64,000 nt of DNA from Halobellus litoreus. Its GTDB lineage: Archaea > Halobacteriota > Halobacteria > Halobacteriales > Haloferacaceae. The stretch's first letter is position 1, and each line of letters opens with the position of its first letter. The stretch spans positions 310,001 to 374,000 of the forward strand of contig NZ_JANHAW010000001.1 in assembly GCF_024464595.1 (NCBI RefSeq). Direction: 5' to 3'. The notes beneath the pieces are model-generated. The model searched no databases. It saw only the letters and a program-made list of their open reading frames with translations, and was not told the origin of the DNA. Of the stretch, positions 1 to 8,143 are shown in pieces. The position numbers were made by a program, and so were the translations under genes.

Positions 1-1
1 A

Positions 2-157
2 CAGGTCGACAGCTACGTGTCGCACGTCGAAAGCGCTGGCTTCGATCTCGTGGACATCGACGAAAACACCGAATACGAGTTCACCTCCGAACGAGCGGCC
101 AACGCGTGTCAGAAGTACGGAATCAAAAGTATCACTCTGAGTGCCGCCAAGCGGTAG
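2..157 (+). CDS. C-terminal fragment of an unidentified protein (5' end outside window)
   Basis: An open frame runs from the window edge through 51 codons to TAG at 155-157. The fragment is acidic and ends GIKSITLSAAKR. Its layout (a YVSHVESAGF-like helix, then a short strand, then a terminal beta strand) resembles the last part of class I SAM-dependent methyltransferases of the UbiE/ArsM kind, but no catalytic motif is inside the window, so this is only a guess. A strong hairpin lies 13 bases after the stop codon, which supports a real gene end here. Confidence 0.5.
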   Translation, partial: QVDSYVSHVESAGFDLVDIDENTEYEFTSERAANACQKYGIKSITLSAAKR

Positions 158-169
158 TCCTCACTACTG

Positions 170-188
170 GACAGCAATTTTTGCTGTC
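170..188 (+). terminator. Hairpin terminator after the first gene
   Basis: GACAGCAA and TTGCTGTC form a perfect 8-bp stem around a TTT loop, 13 bases downstream of the TAG at 155-157, with further T-rich sequence following. Position and T content suit a transcription terminator of the partial gene. Confidence 0.55.
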
Positions 189-505
189 TCAGTTTTGCGG
201 ACGATTCTCAGTGAACCGTTTCGATTCGCCACGTACTCCGGCGATCGGCCACAGCGTGGCTCCGACCGCGATCGTTGCAGACGGGCGTCGGCGATCGACG
301 CGGACCACAGCCACACGAGCGCGTCGCTGTCACCACCGACAATAGTTGCCACTACGTACGACCCGCTGTAGCGGAACTCATCGACGGAAGACGTAGCGTC
401 GGTGGGGCTCTCGCGCGTGAAAACGAGGAGCCCGAGTGTCACGAGTGGCGGAGTATCTGCCCACTGTCGGTCGCTTGATGGAGTGGCGTCCCGTTCTACG
501 ATTCG
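189..505. other. Intergenic stretch, no supported gene
   Basis: About 315 bases between the terminator hairpin and the OsmC gene. A reverse-strand frame crosses it but continues antisense through the OsmC gene and matches no family I recognise, so it is treated as a shadow. I see no tRNA, repeat or clear promoter box. Confidence 0.4.
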
Positions 506-958
506 ATGAGCGAAGCAGATCACACCGAACGGTTCGCGGTATCGGCTGCAAGCGAGAGCGAGACGAAGACGGTGGTCGAAGCGCGCGACTTCGAATTCGT
601 CGTCGACGAACCCGCCCAGTTGGGCGGGACAAACGACGGCCCCAATCCCGTCGAATACCTCATCGGCGCGTGGGCCGGCTGTCTCAACGTCGTGGTGCAC
701 ACCGTCGCCGAAGAGCACGGGATCGACCTCGACGACGTCGAAATCGAAATCGCGGGCGACCTCGATCCGCGGAGGTTCCTCGGTGTCACCGAGGAGGGCA
801 GGGCCGGCTACCAGGCTATCGACGTGCGTATCACCGTCGAGTCTGACGCCGACCCGGAGCGCCTCGACGCGGTCGCCGACGAGGTAGAAGCGCGCTGTCC
901 CGTGGGTGACAACATCGAGAACCCGACGCCGACGGACGTGACCATCGACAGGGCCTGA
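506..958 (+). CDS. OsmC family protein
   Basis: 150 residues, normal for the OsmC/Ohr superfamily. These are homodimeric cytosolic proteins; many are thiol peroxidases that reduce organic hydroperoxides with two conserved cysteines. Both are present: Cys59 in GAWAGCLNVV at the start of the long helix, and Cys131 in ARCPVGDNI. The start is ATG in the context GATTCGATGAGC. The gene stands alone, with the metal-transport operon 350 bases downstream. The sequence fits the generic OsmC branch; substrate specificity (Ohr versus OsmC versus YhfA) cannot be decided from it. Confidence 0.9.
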   Translation: MSEADHTERFAVSAASESETKTVVEARDFEFVVDEPAQLGGTNDGPNPVEYLIGAWAGCLNVVVHTVAEEHGIDLDDVEIEIAGDLDPRRFLGVTEEGRAGYQAIDVRITVESDADPERLDAVADEVEARCPVGDNIENPTPTDVTIDRA

Positions 959-1142
959 TCGATCGAGGAGCGCGAAGCTGTCCCGGGCGGGCGGGATCCC
1001 GGTGGCGTGGTCACGGAAGGAGCGTACCTGAGCTATACGATCCCTTGAGCGTCGGGTGCGAGTCTTTTCGATGCACGCTCGGCGTGTGTCGGATCACTCG
1101 GTTCCCGGCACCAGGGTAGCCGTCTTTTTGAAGTGATTCGTT

Positions 1143-1192
1143 GTCCCCCCTGTGACGGCCGCTATCGCTGGGTAGCAGTCAGTGCGGGGGAC
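1143..1192. other. 50-nt two-part inverted repeat
   Basis: GTCCCCC (1143-1149) pairs with GGGGGAC (1186-1192), and inside it TGAC (1153-1156) pairs with GTCA (1178-1181), leaving a loop of about 21 bases. It lies between osmC and the metal-transport operon. It could be a terminator structure or a small structured RNA; no T-run follows directly. Confidence 0.35.
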
Positions 1193-1238
1193 CCAGTGGC
1201 GTTGTGGATCGAGTAGGATCCGGACCGCGCCCCAGTTA

Positions 1239-1268
1239 TTAGATTAGTCTAAATCTAGATTTAGAATA
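1239..1268. promoter_or_regulatory. DtxR/MntR-like operator plus palindrome before the metal ABC operon
   Basis: TTAGATTAGTCTAAATCTA (1239-1257) matches 13 of 19 positions of the classical DtxR-family box TTAGGTTAGSCTAACCTAA. Overlapping it, CTAAATCTAGATTTAG (1249-1264) is a perfect 16-bp palindrome that extends to 1245-1268 with one mismatched pair. The site sits 40-70 bases upstream of the ATG at 1309, next to a TATA-like TATTATTA stretch (about 1273-1280). This is where a metal-sensing repressor would block an importer promoter. Confidence 0.6.
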
Positions 1269-1308
1269 GTAGTATTATTATGTTTGCATCGACTATCATC
1301 GGACGACA

Positions 1309-2391
1309 ATGGCCGATCAGACTCGAACGAGGAGGCCGACGCTCTCTCGGAGGGACGCGCTTCTCGCCGGATCAGGACTCGTTTCGACCGGGCTCGCCGG
1401 CTGTCTCGGCGGCGCAGCCAGTCGATCCGGCTCGAATCCGACGCGATCCGCAGACGGGACCGACGACGGCCCCGTCGCGGTCGCGTCGTTCTTCAGCTTC
1501 TACGATTTCGCCCGAAAAGTCGCGGACGGCACGCCCGTCACGGTGCGCAATCTGGTCCCGACTGGGCTCCACGGTCACGGGTGGGAACCGAACGCGGGAA
1601 TCACCAGGGACATCATCGAAGCCGACGCGTTCATCCACGTCGGGCAGGACTTCCAGCCGTGGGCCGACAGAGCGATTCAGACGCTCAGAGACGATAACGT
1701 CGAGACGCAACTCATCAACGTCCGCGAGGGCGTCGAGTTGGTCGATCTCGCTGCCAGTCTGGACCCCGAGGAGGAGGGCGTCGGCGACGGCCGGGGGAAG
1801 GACCCCCACTTCTGGCTCGATCCCGACCGCGCGAAGCAGTCGGTCGACAACATCACCGAGGGCTTCGTCGAACTCGCGCCGGACCACGAGTCGGTGTTCC
1901 GGGAGAACGCCGCGACCTACAAAAGCGAGGTGCTCGACCGGATCGATCGGGAGTATCGGTCCATCTTCGAGGCCGCCGACCGCGACGTCGTCCAGTTGGC
2001 GGCGCACAACGCGTTCCAGTACCTCGGCGTGAAGTACGGCATCGAGATGCGGCCGCTGGTCGTGAACCTCGCTGCCAGCGGCGACGTCAAGCCCTCCGAC
2101 ATCACCGAGGCGAAGCGCGTCATCGACGAGAACGAGATCAGATACATCGGTGCCGCCGTCTTCGAGACGCGGAAGCCGGCCCGCCAGCTCCTCGCAGAGA
2201 CGGCCGTCGAGGCGTACTTCCCGGTGACTCCCTACGCCGGCGTCCGGACGGACTGGGTCGAAATGGGATGGGGATACGAGGAGATCGCGTACAACATCAA
2301 TATGCCGACCTTCGAGGTCGTCCTCGGGAACAAACGGCCCGATGAGGCCGGCTACGACGGCTGGAGCGACGAGTGGAGGAACTTCGAATGA
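1309..2391 (+). CDS. Metal ABC transporter substrate-binding lipoprotein (ZnuA/TroA type)
   Basis: 360 residues, cluster A-I binding protein for Zn2+ or Mn2+. The N-terminus has a twin-arginine segment (SRRDALLAGSGL) ending in a lipobox with Cys32 (GLAGC), so a Tat-exported, lipid-anchored protein is expected. Candidate metal ligands sit in the family positions: His88/His90 (GLHGHGWEP), His167 (DPHFWLDP) and His233 (AAHNAFQYL). The histidine-rich loop typical of many zinc-specific ZnuA proteins is absent; an acidic stretch (EEEGVGDGRG) precedes DPHFWLDP instead. The ATG at 1309 is about 30 bases from a TATA-like box, consistent with a leaderless message. It is translationally coupled to the ATPase gene through ATGA. 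Zn versus Mn is undecided. Confidence 0.92.
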   Translation: MADQTRTRRPTLSRRDALLAGSGLVSTGLAGCLGGAASRSGSNPTRSADGTDDGPVAVASFFSFYDFARKVADGTPVTVRNLVPTGLHGHGWEPNAGITRDIIEADAFIHVGQDFQPWADRAIQTLRDDNVETQLINVREGVELVDLAASLDPEEEGVGDGRGKDPHFWLDPDRAKQSVDNITEGFVELAPDHESVFRENAATYKSEVLDRIDREYRSIFEAADRDVVQLAAHNAFQYLGVKYGIEMRPLVVNLAASGDVKPSDITEAKRVIDENEIRYIGAAVFETRKPARQLLAETAVEAYFPVTPYAGVRTDWVEMGWGYEEIAYNINMPTFEVVLGNKRPDEAGYDGWSDEWRNFE

Positions 2392-3164
2392 GTCCCACGA
2401 GCGGGGATCGAGCGAGAACTCCGGACGACGAACCCATCATCGAACTAACCGGCGTCGACTTCGGATACACCGCGACCCCGGTCGTCGAGGACATCTCGCT
2501 CCGAGTCGACGCCGGCGAGTACGTCGCCATCGTCGGGCCGAACGGATCCGGCAAGTCGACGCTGATGAAGCTTATGCTGGGCCTGCTGCGCCCCGACGAC
2601 GGCGCAGCCCGACTGTTCGGGGAGCCGTCTCACGAGTTCGACGACGGCTCTCGTCTCGGCTACGTCGCCCAGCACGCCAGCGCTTCCAAAGAGATGCCGA
2701 TTACCGTCCGCGAGGTCGTGAAGATGGGACGGTTCCCGCACGTCGGCTTCGGTCGGCTCTCGGGCCGGGACTGGGAGATTGTCGATCGAGCGCTCGAGAC
2801 AGTCGGGATGAGCGCGTTCGCGAACCGTCGGGTGACACACCTCTCCGGCGGCCAGCGCCAGCGCGCCTTCATCGCGCGAGCGCTCGCGAGCGAGGCCGAC
2901 TTGCTCGTCCTCGACGAACCGACCGTCGGGGTCGACGTCGAGTCGGTCGGGGCGTTCTACGACCTGCTCGAATCACTCAATCGGGACGGCATCACGATCC
3001 TCCTCATCGAGCACGACCTGAGCGCCGTCACCGACCACGCCGAGCGGGTCGTCTGTCTCAACCGCGAGATCTACTTCGACGGGTCGACCGAGGCGTTCGT
3101 GGAGAGCGACGCCCTCGGCCGCGCGTTCGGAACGGCGGCGACGCTGGTAGGTGATGGCGTATGA
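2388..3164 (+). CDS. Metal ABC transporter ATP-binding protein (ZnuC type)
   Basis: 258 residues from the ATG at 2388, which overlaps the stop of the binding-protein gene (ATGA); a GTG at 2373 is possible but less likely. It energises uptake by the neighbouring permease. Complete ATPase motifs are visible in order: Walker A GPNGSGKST, the Q-loop at GYVAQHAS, signature LSGGQRQR, Walker B LLVLDEPT and the H-loop IEHD. The LMLGLLRPDDG segment after Walker A is typical of cluster A-I metal importers. The stop again overlaps the permease start. Confidence 0.93.
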   Translation: MSPTSGDRARTPDDEPIIELTGVDFGYTATPVVEDISLRVDAGEYVAIVGPNGSGKSTLMKLMLGLLRPDDGAARLFGEPSHEFDDGSRLGYVAQHASASKEMPITVREVVKMGRFPHVGFGRLSGRDWEIVDRALETVGMSAFANRRVTHLSGGQRQRAFIARALASEADLLVLDEPTVGVDVESVGAFYDLLESLNRDGITILLIEHDLSAVTDHAERVVCLNREIYFDGSTEAFVESDALGRAFGTAATLVGDGV

Positions 3165-4168
3165 GTGGTTCTCTCACCGTCGTGGTGCAGACGGGTGCCG
3201 TGGATGCCGTCTTGGCACCACTCTACTGGTTCCTCTCGTACTGGTCGGATGTTATGTTCTGGCTCGCCAGGGGGACCGGCCTCGAACTCCTGGAGTACCA
3301 GTTCATGCACCGGGCCATTCTGGTCGGGCTCTGCATCGGGGTGATGGCCCCCCTCATCGGGACGTTCCTCGTCCATCGACAGCTCGCGCTCATCGGCGAC
3401 GCGCTGGCCCACACCGCGTTCGCCGGGGTCGCCGTCGGGTTGTTCGTCAACGCCGTGTTCGACCTCGGCGTCTCGCCGTACCTGACGGCGGTCGTGGTTG
3501 CGATGATCGCGGCCTTGCTCATCGAACTCATCTCGGAGGTGACCGACGCCTACAACGACGTCTCGATGGCGATCGTCCTCTCGACGGGGTTCGCACTCGG
3601 CACGGTGCTCATCAGCGTCAACGCCGGGGGGCTCGCCGTCGGTGTCAACCAGTACCTGTTCGGGAACCTCGCGACCGTCTCCGCGGAGAACGCGGTGCTG
3701 CTCCTCGTTCTCTTCGGGGTGATCGTCGCGACGGTCGCGCTCACGCGGAATCAGTTGCTTTACGTGACGTTCGACGAGACCGCCGCGGCGGTCTCCGGCA
3801 TCCGGGTCTCGTGGTACAATCGCGTGATGGTGATGCTGACGGCACTCGTCGTCGTCGGCGCGATGCAGATTATGGGGGTCATTCTCGTCGCCGCGATGCT
3901 CGTCGTGCCCGTGGCCGGCGCGGCGCAGGTCTCCCGGAGTTTCACCGAATCGCTGTTGGTCTCGGTGGTCCTGGCCGAACTCTCCGTCCTCCTCGGCATC
4001 GGATTCGCCTATTACGGCGAGGCGACGGCGGGGGGCGTCATCGTCCTCGTCGCGGTCGCCGTCTACGTCCTGACCGTCGCGGTCGGAAAGGTGCAGTCGC
4101 GGGGGAGCGACGGCGCAGCGGACGTCGGGAGCATCGACCCCGCCGCCGACGAATCGTCCGCAGACTGA
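3161..4168 (+). CDS. Metal ABC transporter permease (ZnuB, ABC-3 family)
   Basis: 335 residues, strongly hydrophobic, with about eight or nine membrane segments. It starts at the ATG overlapping the ATPase stop (ATGA at 3161-3164). The family block around HRQLALIGDALAHTAFAGVA is clear and is the part expected to contact the ATPase. It is longer than usual bacterial ZnuB (about 260-290 residues) because of about 45 extra N-terminal residues and an acidic C-terminal tail (after VAVGKVQSRG). With the two preceding genes it makes a complete three-gene importer, probably controlled by the operator at 1239-1268. Confidence 0.93.
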   Translation: MSGSLTVVVQTGAVDAVLAPLYWFLSYWSDVMFWLARGTGLELLEYQFMHRAILVGLCIGVMAPLIGTFLVHRQLALIGDALAHTAFAGVAVGLFVNAVFDLGVSPYLTAVVVAMIAALLIELISEVTDAYNDVSMAIVLSTGFALGTVLISVNAGGLAVGVNQYLFGNLATVSAENAVLLLVLFGVIVATVALTRNQLLYVTFDETAAAVSGIRVSWYNRVMVMLTALVVVGAMQIMGVILVAAMLVVPVAGAAQVSRSFTESLLVSVVLAELSVLLGIGFAYYGEATAGGVIVLVAVAVYVLTVAVGKVQSRGSDGAADVGSIDPAADESSAD

Positions 4169-4340
4169 TCTCGACTCTCGGACGGCGCGATTTCGACCCG
4201 AGTGTATCGAACTCGACTCGACTGAAATCGTCGAATCGGCCTGCAAGAAAGGCAGACGCTGTGGCCGGGGAAGAACTGTGTCGTTCGTCCCGGTTCGACA
4301 CCCCGTCGAGCGCGAACCTGCGTCCGTTACGGGAACGCGG

Positions 4341-6887
4341 CTATTCGTAGAGGCGTTCGAGCGCCGCGACCGCCCCGGACTTCGTCTTCAGGTATCGGCG
4401 GCCGCCCTCCGGGGTCCGAACCGCGTACTCGTAGGTGTCGCTGTCCGGGCGGTACCAGTACCGATCGAACCGATCGAGCGGGTCGGCCGAGTGGGAACCG
4501 TCGGCTGCGACGTCGCCGTCGGAAGCGACGTCGCCGTCGGCAGCGACGTCGTCCGGATCCGTCGCGTCGGCGGCTTCCGCGGGGCACCCGACTCTCGCGG
4601 GGTCGCCGGCTTCCGCCCCGTCCTCGGATGCTTCGACCGCGTCGCCGACGCCTACGAAAATCTCGCTGTCGAAATCGTAGTTCGCGCCCGGAGCGGACCG
4701 GGCCCCGTCGGTCCGTGCGGCCTTCCGCGCCTCGTCCATCAGGACGGCCTGGGCTTCGATGACCGGTTCCCCGTCGGTGGGGTGTCGCTGCTGGTAACTG
4801 CCGTCCGGATTCATCACCCAGCGCTTCCGGTTGTCGGCGAGCAGGAGGTCCAGGTTGAACTTCAGCCGCCGCCGGACGGCGGGATCCTCGACCGGCGTCA
4901 CCGCCTCGACGCGGTGGTCGAGATTCCGCGTCATCCAGTCGGCGCTGCCGATGTAGTACTCGGGGTGACCGCCCTCCGACGGGTCGTCGAAGTCGGCGGA
5001 GCGCGCCGCTCGCGCCCCGTTCTCGAAGTAGAAGATCCGAGAGTGTTCGAGAAAACGCCCCACGACGGAGTGGACCGAGACGTTCTCGCTGACGCCGTCG
5101 AGTCCCGGCCGGATCCGACAGATGTCCCTGACGATCAGGTCGACGTCGACGCCCGCCATCGACGCCCGGTACAGCTCCTGAACGAGTTCCGGATCCTCCA
5201 GCCCGTTCACCTTGACAACGATTGTGGCCGGGCGGCCCGCCCGTGCGTGCCGCGCCTCCCGTCGGATATTCCGGGTGAGTTCGCGGCGCATCGTCACCGG
5301 TGCGACGAGCAGTTTTCGGAACTGTTCGTCGAGTTCCGGCCCGGTGAACGAGTTGAACAGCGTGACAAGGTCCTGGCCGACGTCCCGGTCGGCAGTCAGC
5401 AGTCCGAGGTCGACGTACCCCTTCGCCGTCTCGGAGTGGTAGTTGCCCGTCCCGACGTGTGAGTAGAGGTTCACTCCCGACCCCTCCTCGCGGACGACCA
5501 GCGCCGTTTTCGTGTGGGTCTTCAGCCCGAGCGTTCCGTACGCGACGTGGATACCGTTCTCTTCCAGCCGATGGACCCACTCGAGGTTGTTCTGCTCGTC
5601 GAAGCGCGCCTTCAGTTCGACCATCACCGCGACCTGTTTGCCGTTCTCGGCCGCCTCGATCAGCGACTGAATCACCTGCGAGTCGCTCGCGGTCCGATAG
5701 ATGGCGGCCTTGACCGCGAGGACGTCCGGATCGTTCGCCGCCTCGCTGAGGAACCGCTGGACGGTGTCGTCGAAGTCGTGATACGGATGGTGGAGCAGGA
5801 TGTCGCCCTCCCGGATGGCGTCGAAGATGTCCCCACCGCCGTCCGGACCGTCGCCGTCGAGTCCCGACGACCGGAGGCTTCGCAGGCGCGGATGCGGTTG
5901 CGGCGTCCACGGCGACAGTTTCAGCTCCGGCCGATCGAGTTCCGTGAGCGAGGCGAACTCGCGGTAATCCAGCGGCCCTTCGAGCTCGTAGACCTCGCGG
6001 CCGTCGAGTTCGAGTTCCGTCTGCAGCGTCTCGCGGATGTGCGGGTGTGCCGCCGACTCGATCTCCATCCGGACGACGCTGGCGAACCGCCGCTGTTCGA
6101 GGACCTCCTCGATCATCTCGATGAGGTCCTCGGCGACTTCCTCGTTCCGGCGGACCTCGGCGTTGCGCGTGAGCCTGAACAGCGCCGTGTCCACGATGTC
6201 GACGTTCGGCAGGAGGAGGTCCAGGTTCTGTCTGATGATCTCCTCGACGAGGACGTAGCGCGAACTGTCGCCGACCCGCACCAACCGCGGCCGGTTCGGC
6301 GGGATTTTGATCCGCGTGAAAGTCAACTCGTCCCCGTCAGTGCGCGTCAGGACCGCCAGCGACAGCGAGCGGTTCGAGATGAACGGGAACGGGTGGGCGG
6401 GATCGAACGCCAACGGCGTCAGCGTCGGTAGCACCGACTCCTCGAAGTACTCGCGCATCTCTCGGCTTTCTTTCGGCGCGAGGGCGTCGTACTCCAGGAT
6501 CTCGATCCCCGCCTCCTCGAGGGCCGGGCGCAGCACCTCGTCGTAGCAGGCGGCCTGTCGCTCCAGCATCGGTTCGAGTTCCCCGTGAATCTCCCGCCAC
6601 TGCTCGCGGGGCGTCCGCCCGTCGGCCGTCGTCTCCGTCACCCCCGCCTGGATCTGCTGTCTGAGCCCGCCGACGCGCTTCATCACGAACTCGTCGATGT
6701 TCCGCGTGAAGATCGCCAGGAACCGGACCCGTTCGAGTAACGGGTTCCGGTCGTCGAGCGCCTCGTGGAGAACGCGGCGCTGGAACGCCAGTTCGCTGAG
6801 CTCTCTGTTGAGATACAGGTCGGTATCGGTCAGGTCCACGCCCTCCGGTTCGTCCGGGGGGATGTCCGGTTCGCCGTCAGACGGCAT
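4341..6887 (-). CDS. ppk1: Polyphosphate kinase 1
   Basis: 848 residues. PPK1 reversibly polymerises the ATP gamma-phosphate into inorganic polyphosphate. The N-domain begins LYLNRELSELAFQRRVL and continues NPLLERVRFLAIFTRNIDEF. The phosphorylated histidine is expected at about His477 in YSHVGTGNYH, and a second conserved histidine at about His615 in LEHSRIFYF. Family members of about 690 residues end near residue 700; here about 150 more residues follow, rich in Asp/Ala/Gly with a small tandem repeat, then a short folded-looking end (DRYWYRPDSDTYEYAV). The start overlaps the end of the phosphoesterase gene by 11 bases, so the two are co-transcribed. Confidence 0.95.
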   Translation of the reverse strand: MPSDGEPDIPPDEPEGVDLTDTDLYLNRELSELAFQRRVLHEALDDRNPLLERVRFLAIFTRNIDEFVMKRVGGLRQQIQAGVTETTADGRTPREQWREIHGELEPMLERQAACYDEVLRPALEEAGIEILEYDALAPKESREMREYFEESVLPTLTPLAFDPAHPFPFISNRSLSLAVLTRTDGDELTFTRIKIPPNRPRLVRVGDSSRYVLVEEIIRQNLDLLLPNVDIVDTALFRLTRNAEVRRNEEVAEDLIEMIEEVLEQRRFASVVRMEIESAAHPHIRETLQTELELDGREVYELEGPLDYREFASLTELDRPELKLSPWTPQPHPRLRSLRSSGLDGDGPDGGGDIFDAIREGDILLHHPYHDFDDTVQRFLSEAANDPDVLAVKAAIYRTASDSQVIQSLIEAAENGKQVAVMVELKARFDEQNNLEWVHRLEENGIHVAYGTLGLKTHTKTALVVREEGSGVNLYSHVGTGNYHSETAKGYVDLGLLTADRDVGQDLVTLFNSFTGPELDEQFRKLLVAPVTMRRELTRNIRREARHARAGRPATIVVKVNGLEDPELVQELYRASMAGVDVDLIVRDICRIRPGLDGVSENVSVHSVVGRFLEHSRIFYFENGARAARSADFDDPSEGGHPEYYIGSADWMTRNLDHRVEAVTPVEDPAVRRRLKFNLDLLLADNRKRWVMNPDGSYQQRHPTDGEPVIEAQAVLMDEARKAARTDGARSAPGANYDFDSEIFVGVGDAVEASEDGAEAGDPARVGCPAEAADATDPDDVAADGDVASDGDVAADGSHSADPLDRFDRYWYRPDSDTYEYAVRTPEGGRRYLKTKSGAVAALERLYE
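4507..4551. repeat. 18-bp tandem repeat inside ppk1
   Basis: Two and a half copies of an 18-base unit beginning GCGACGTCGCCGTCGG at 4507, 4525 and 4543. On the coding strand it gives repeated DVA(A/S)DG in the acidic tail of polyphosphate kinase. The frame is kept, so it is a protein repeat that could vary in copy number. Confidence 0.75.
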
Positions 6888-7596
6888 CGCTGGTGATCGG
6901 ATCGGCCAGTCGGGGATCGACGATGCTGTCGGCGTCCCGCGAGACGTGCGTCTCGCGCGGCTCTACCGCGATCAGTTCGTCCGCCCGGTAGTCGTAGGCA
7001 GTGAGCCGCCCGCCGTAGACGCATCCCGTGTCGAGCCCCACGGCGTGATCCGCGACGAACGGCTCCGAGAGGACCGTGTGACCGAAGAACACGCGAGGTC
7101 CCTCCCGCCTCGTCTCGAACCAGTAAGGGCGATCGTAGCCGCCGTCGGGAGCGAGCGAGCGGGTGTTCAGGACGTCGGTCAGGCCGTGGTCTTCGACGGG
7201 CTCTCGGTGGTCGATCCCGCCGTGTACCACGAGGGCGTCGTCCCACGAGAGCGCGACCGGCAGCGATTCGAGGTACGCGTAGTCCGCCGCCGACAGCGAG
7301 TCGAGCGTCTTCCGCCCGTCGATGAGTTTCTGCTCGTTGTTCCCGCGAACGCTCAAGAGGTTCGAGCGCTCGGCGACCAGTTCGACGACGCCCTCGCTGT
7401 CGGGTCCCTTGCGGACGAGGTCGCCGACGAAGACGACGAGGTCGTCGTCGGACGGATCGATCCGCTCTAAGAGTCGTTCCAGTGCGTTCAGACAACCGTG
7501 TACGTCACCGACGACGTAGATCTCGTCCCACTGCGTGCTGTCGATGCGTCGGTGCAAGCCCTCGAGTTCCGAACCGAATGTTGGTGTCGTTGCCAT
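6877..7596 (-). CDS. Calcineurin-like metallophosphoesterase (PrpE / bis(5'-nucleosyl)-tetraphosphatase type)
   Basis: 239 residues. Dinuclear metal motifs are complete: GDVHG (30-34), GDLVRKGPDS (from about 56), GNNE (in SVRGNNEQKL), and a later VVHGG. This pattern matches the diadenosine tetraphosphatase / PrpE / phage lambda phosphatase branch rather than nucleases. Substrate is unknown; nucleotide polyphosphates or phosphoproteins are possible. It is the first gene of an operon with ppk1, overlapping its start by 11 bases, which hints at a role in phosphate or nucleotide homeostasis. AT-rich sequence with TATA-like elements lies upstream (about 7650-7675). Confidence 0.88.
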   Translation of the reverse strand: MATTPTFGSELEGLHRRIDSTQWDEIYVVGDVHGCLNALERLLERIDPSDDDLVVFVGDLVRKGPDSEGVVELVAERSNLLSVRGNNEQKLIDGRKTLDSLSAADYAYLESLPVALSWDDALVVHGGIDHREPVEDHGLTDVLNTRSLAPDGGYDRPYWFETRREGPRVFFGHTVLSEPFVADHAVGLDTGCVYGGRLTAYDYRADELIAVEPRETHVSRDADSIVDPRLADPITSDAV

Positions 7597-7706
7597 AGCT
7601 CCGAGTGGATTCCCGTACTACGTGTGCCCCGGGTACCGGACACGTCTCTTTATATTTGAATTATATATCCCTATAGACGCCACCGGAGCAACTGAGCCGC
7701 CGTTCC

Positions 7707-7997
7707 TCAGGGACTGGATCGGGAAGCACGACCCGGGACCTCGTCGCCCGCCCGCGCCGGGTCGCCGTCGTGCACGGCCGTCACGCGCCAGACGTTGGAA
7801 CGCACCCCGATGCGAGACATCGCAAGCGGAATAGTCGTTCCCGGGGGGAGCGCCGCGAGCGTCCGACGGAGTTCCGCGGAGACGTACTCGGCGAGGTGAC
7901 GGGTCTCGTTCGTGTCGCACACCTCGACGGTTACGGCACCGTGATCGTTCATCGGGCGGCGGACGACGACGCGCGTCTGTGAATACGACGGGGGCAT
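7707..7997 (-). CDS. Conserved-looking small haloarchaeal protein, function unknown
   Basis: 96 residues, no membrane segment, one cysteine (EVCDTNE). It contains a charged and Val-rich core (VRRPMNDHGAVTVEV, then AEYVSAELRRTLAALPPGTTIPLAM), which looks like a compact alpha/beta fold. I believe similar short proteins occur in other haloarchaea but cannot name a domain. An alternative start is the internal ATG of MNDHGAV at 7952. An AT-rich promoter-like region (GTATTGG, ATATAACA on the minus strand, around 8025-8050) precedes it. Confidence 0.6.
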   Translation of the reverse strand: MPPSYSQTRVVVRRPMNDHGAVTVEVCDTNETRHLAEYVSAELRRTLAALPPGTTIPLAMSRIGVRSNVWRVTAVHDGDPARAGDEVPGRASRSSP

Positions 7998-8143
7998 ACA
8001 CCTCGCTACGCGGACCGGCTCGATAAGCTGTTATATTTCCAATACAAACAGCTACCGGCGGCTACGTACTCTCGATAGTGCTCCCGTGCCGTGAGTCGGC
8101 TGGTCGGACGCGACGGGGTCTTTCACGCCGATCGACCCGCGAT

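Noticed and set aside
164-718. Reverse-strand frame covering the 158-505 gap and running under osmC
   Set aside because: More than a third is antisense to the OsmC gene and the rest shows no recognisable domain or upstream promoter.
2373-2390. GTG at 2373 as start of the ABC ATPase
   Set aside because: The ATG at 2388 forms the standard ATGA coupling with the upstream stop and gives the normal N-terminus length.
3071-4246. Reverse-strand frame opposite the metal ABC permease
   Set aside because: His/Asp/Arg-rich shadow without domain resemblance; the permease on the plus strand is unmistakable.
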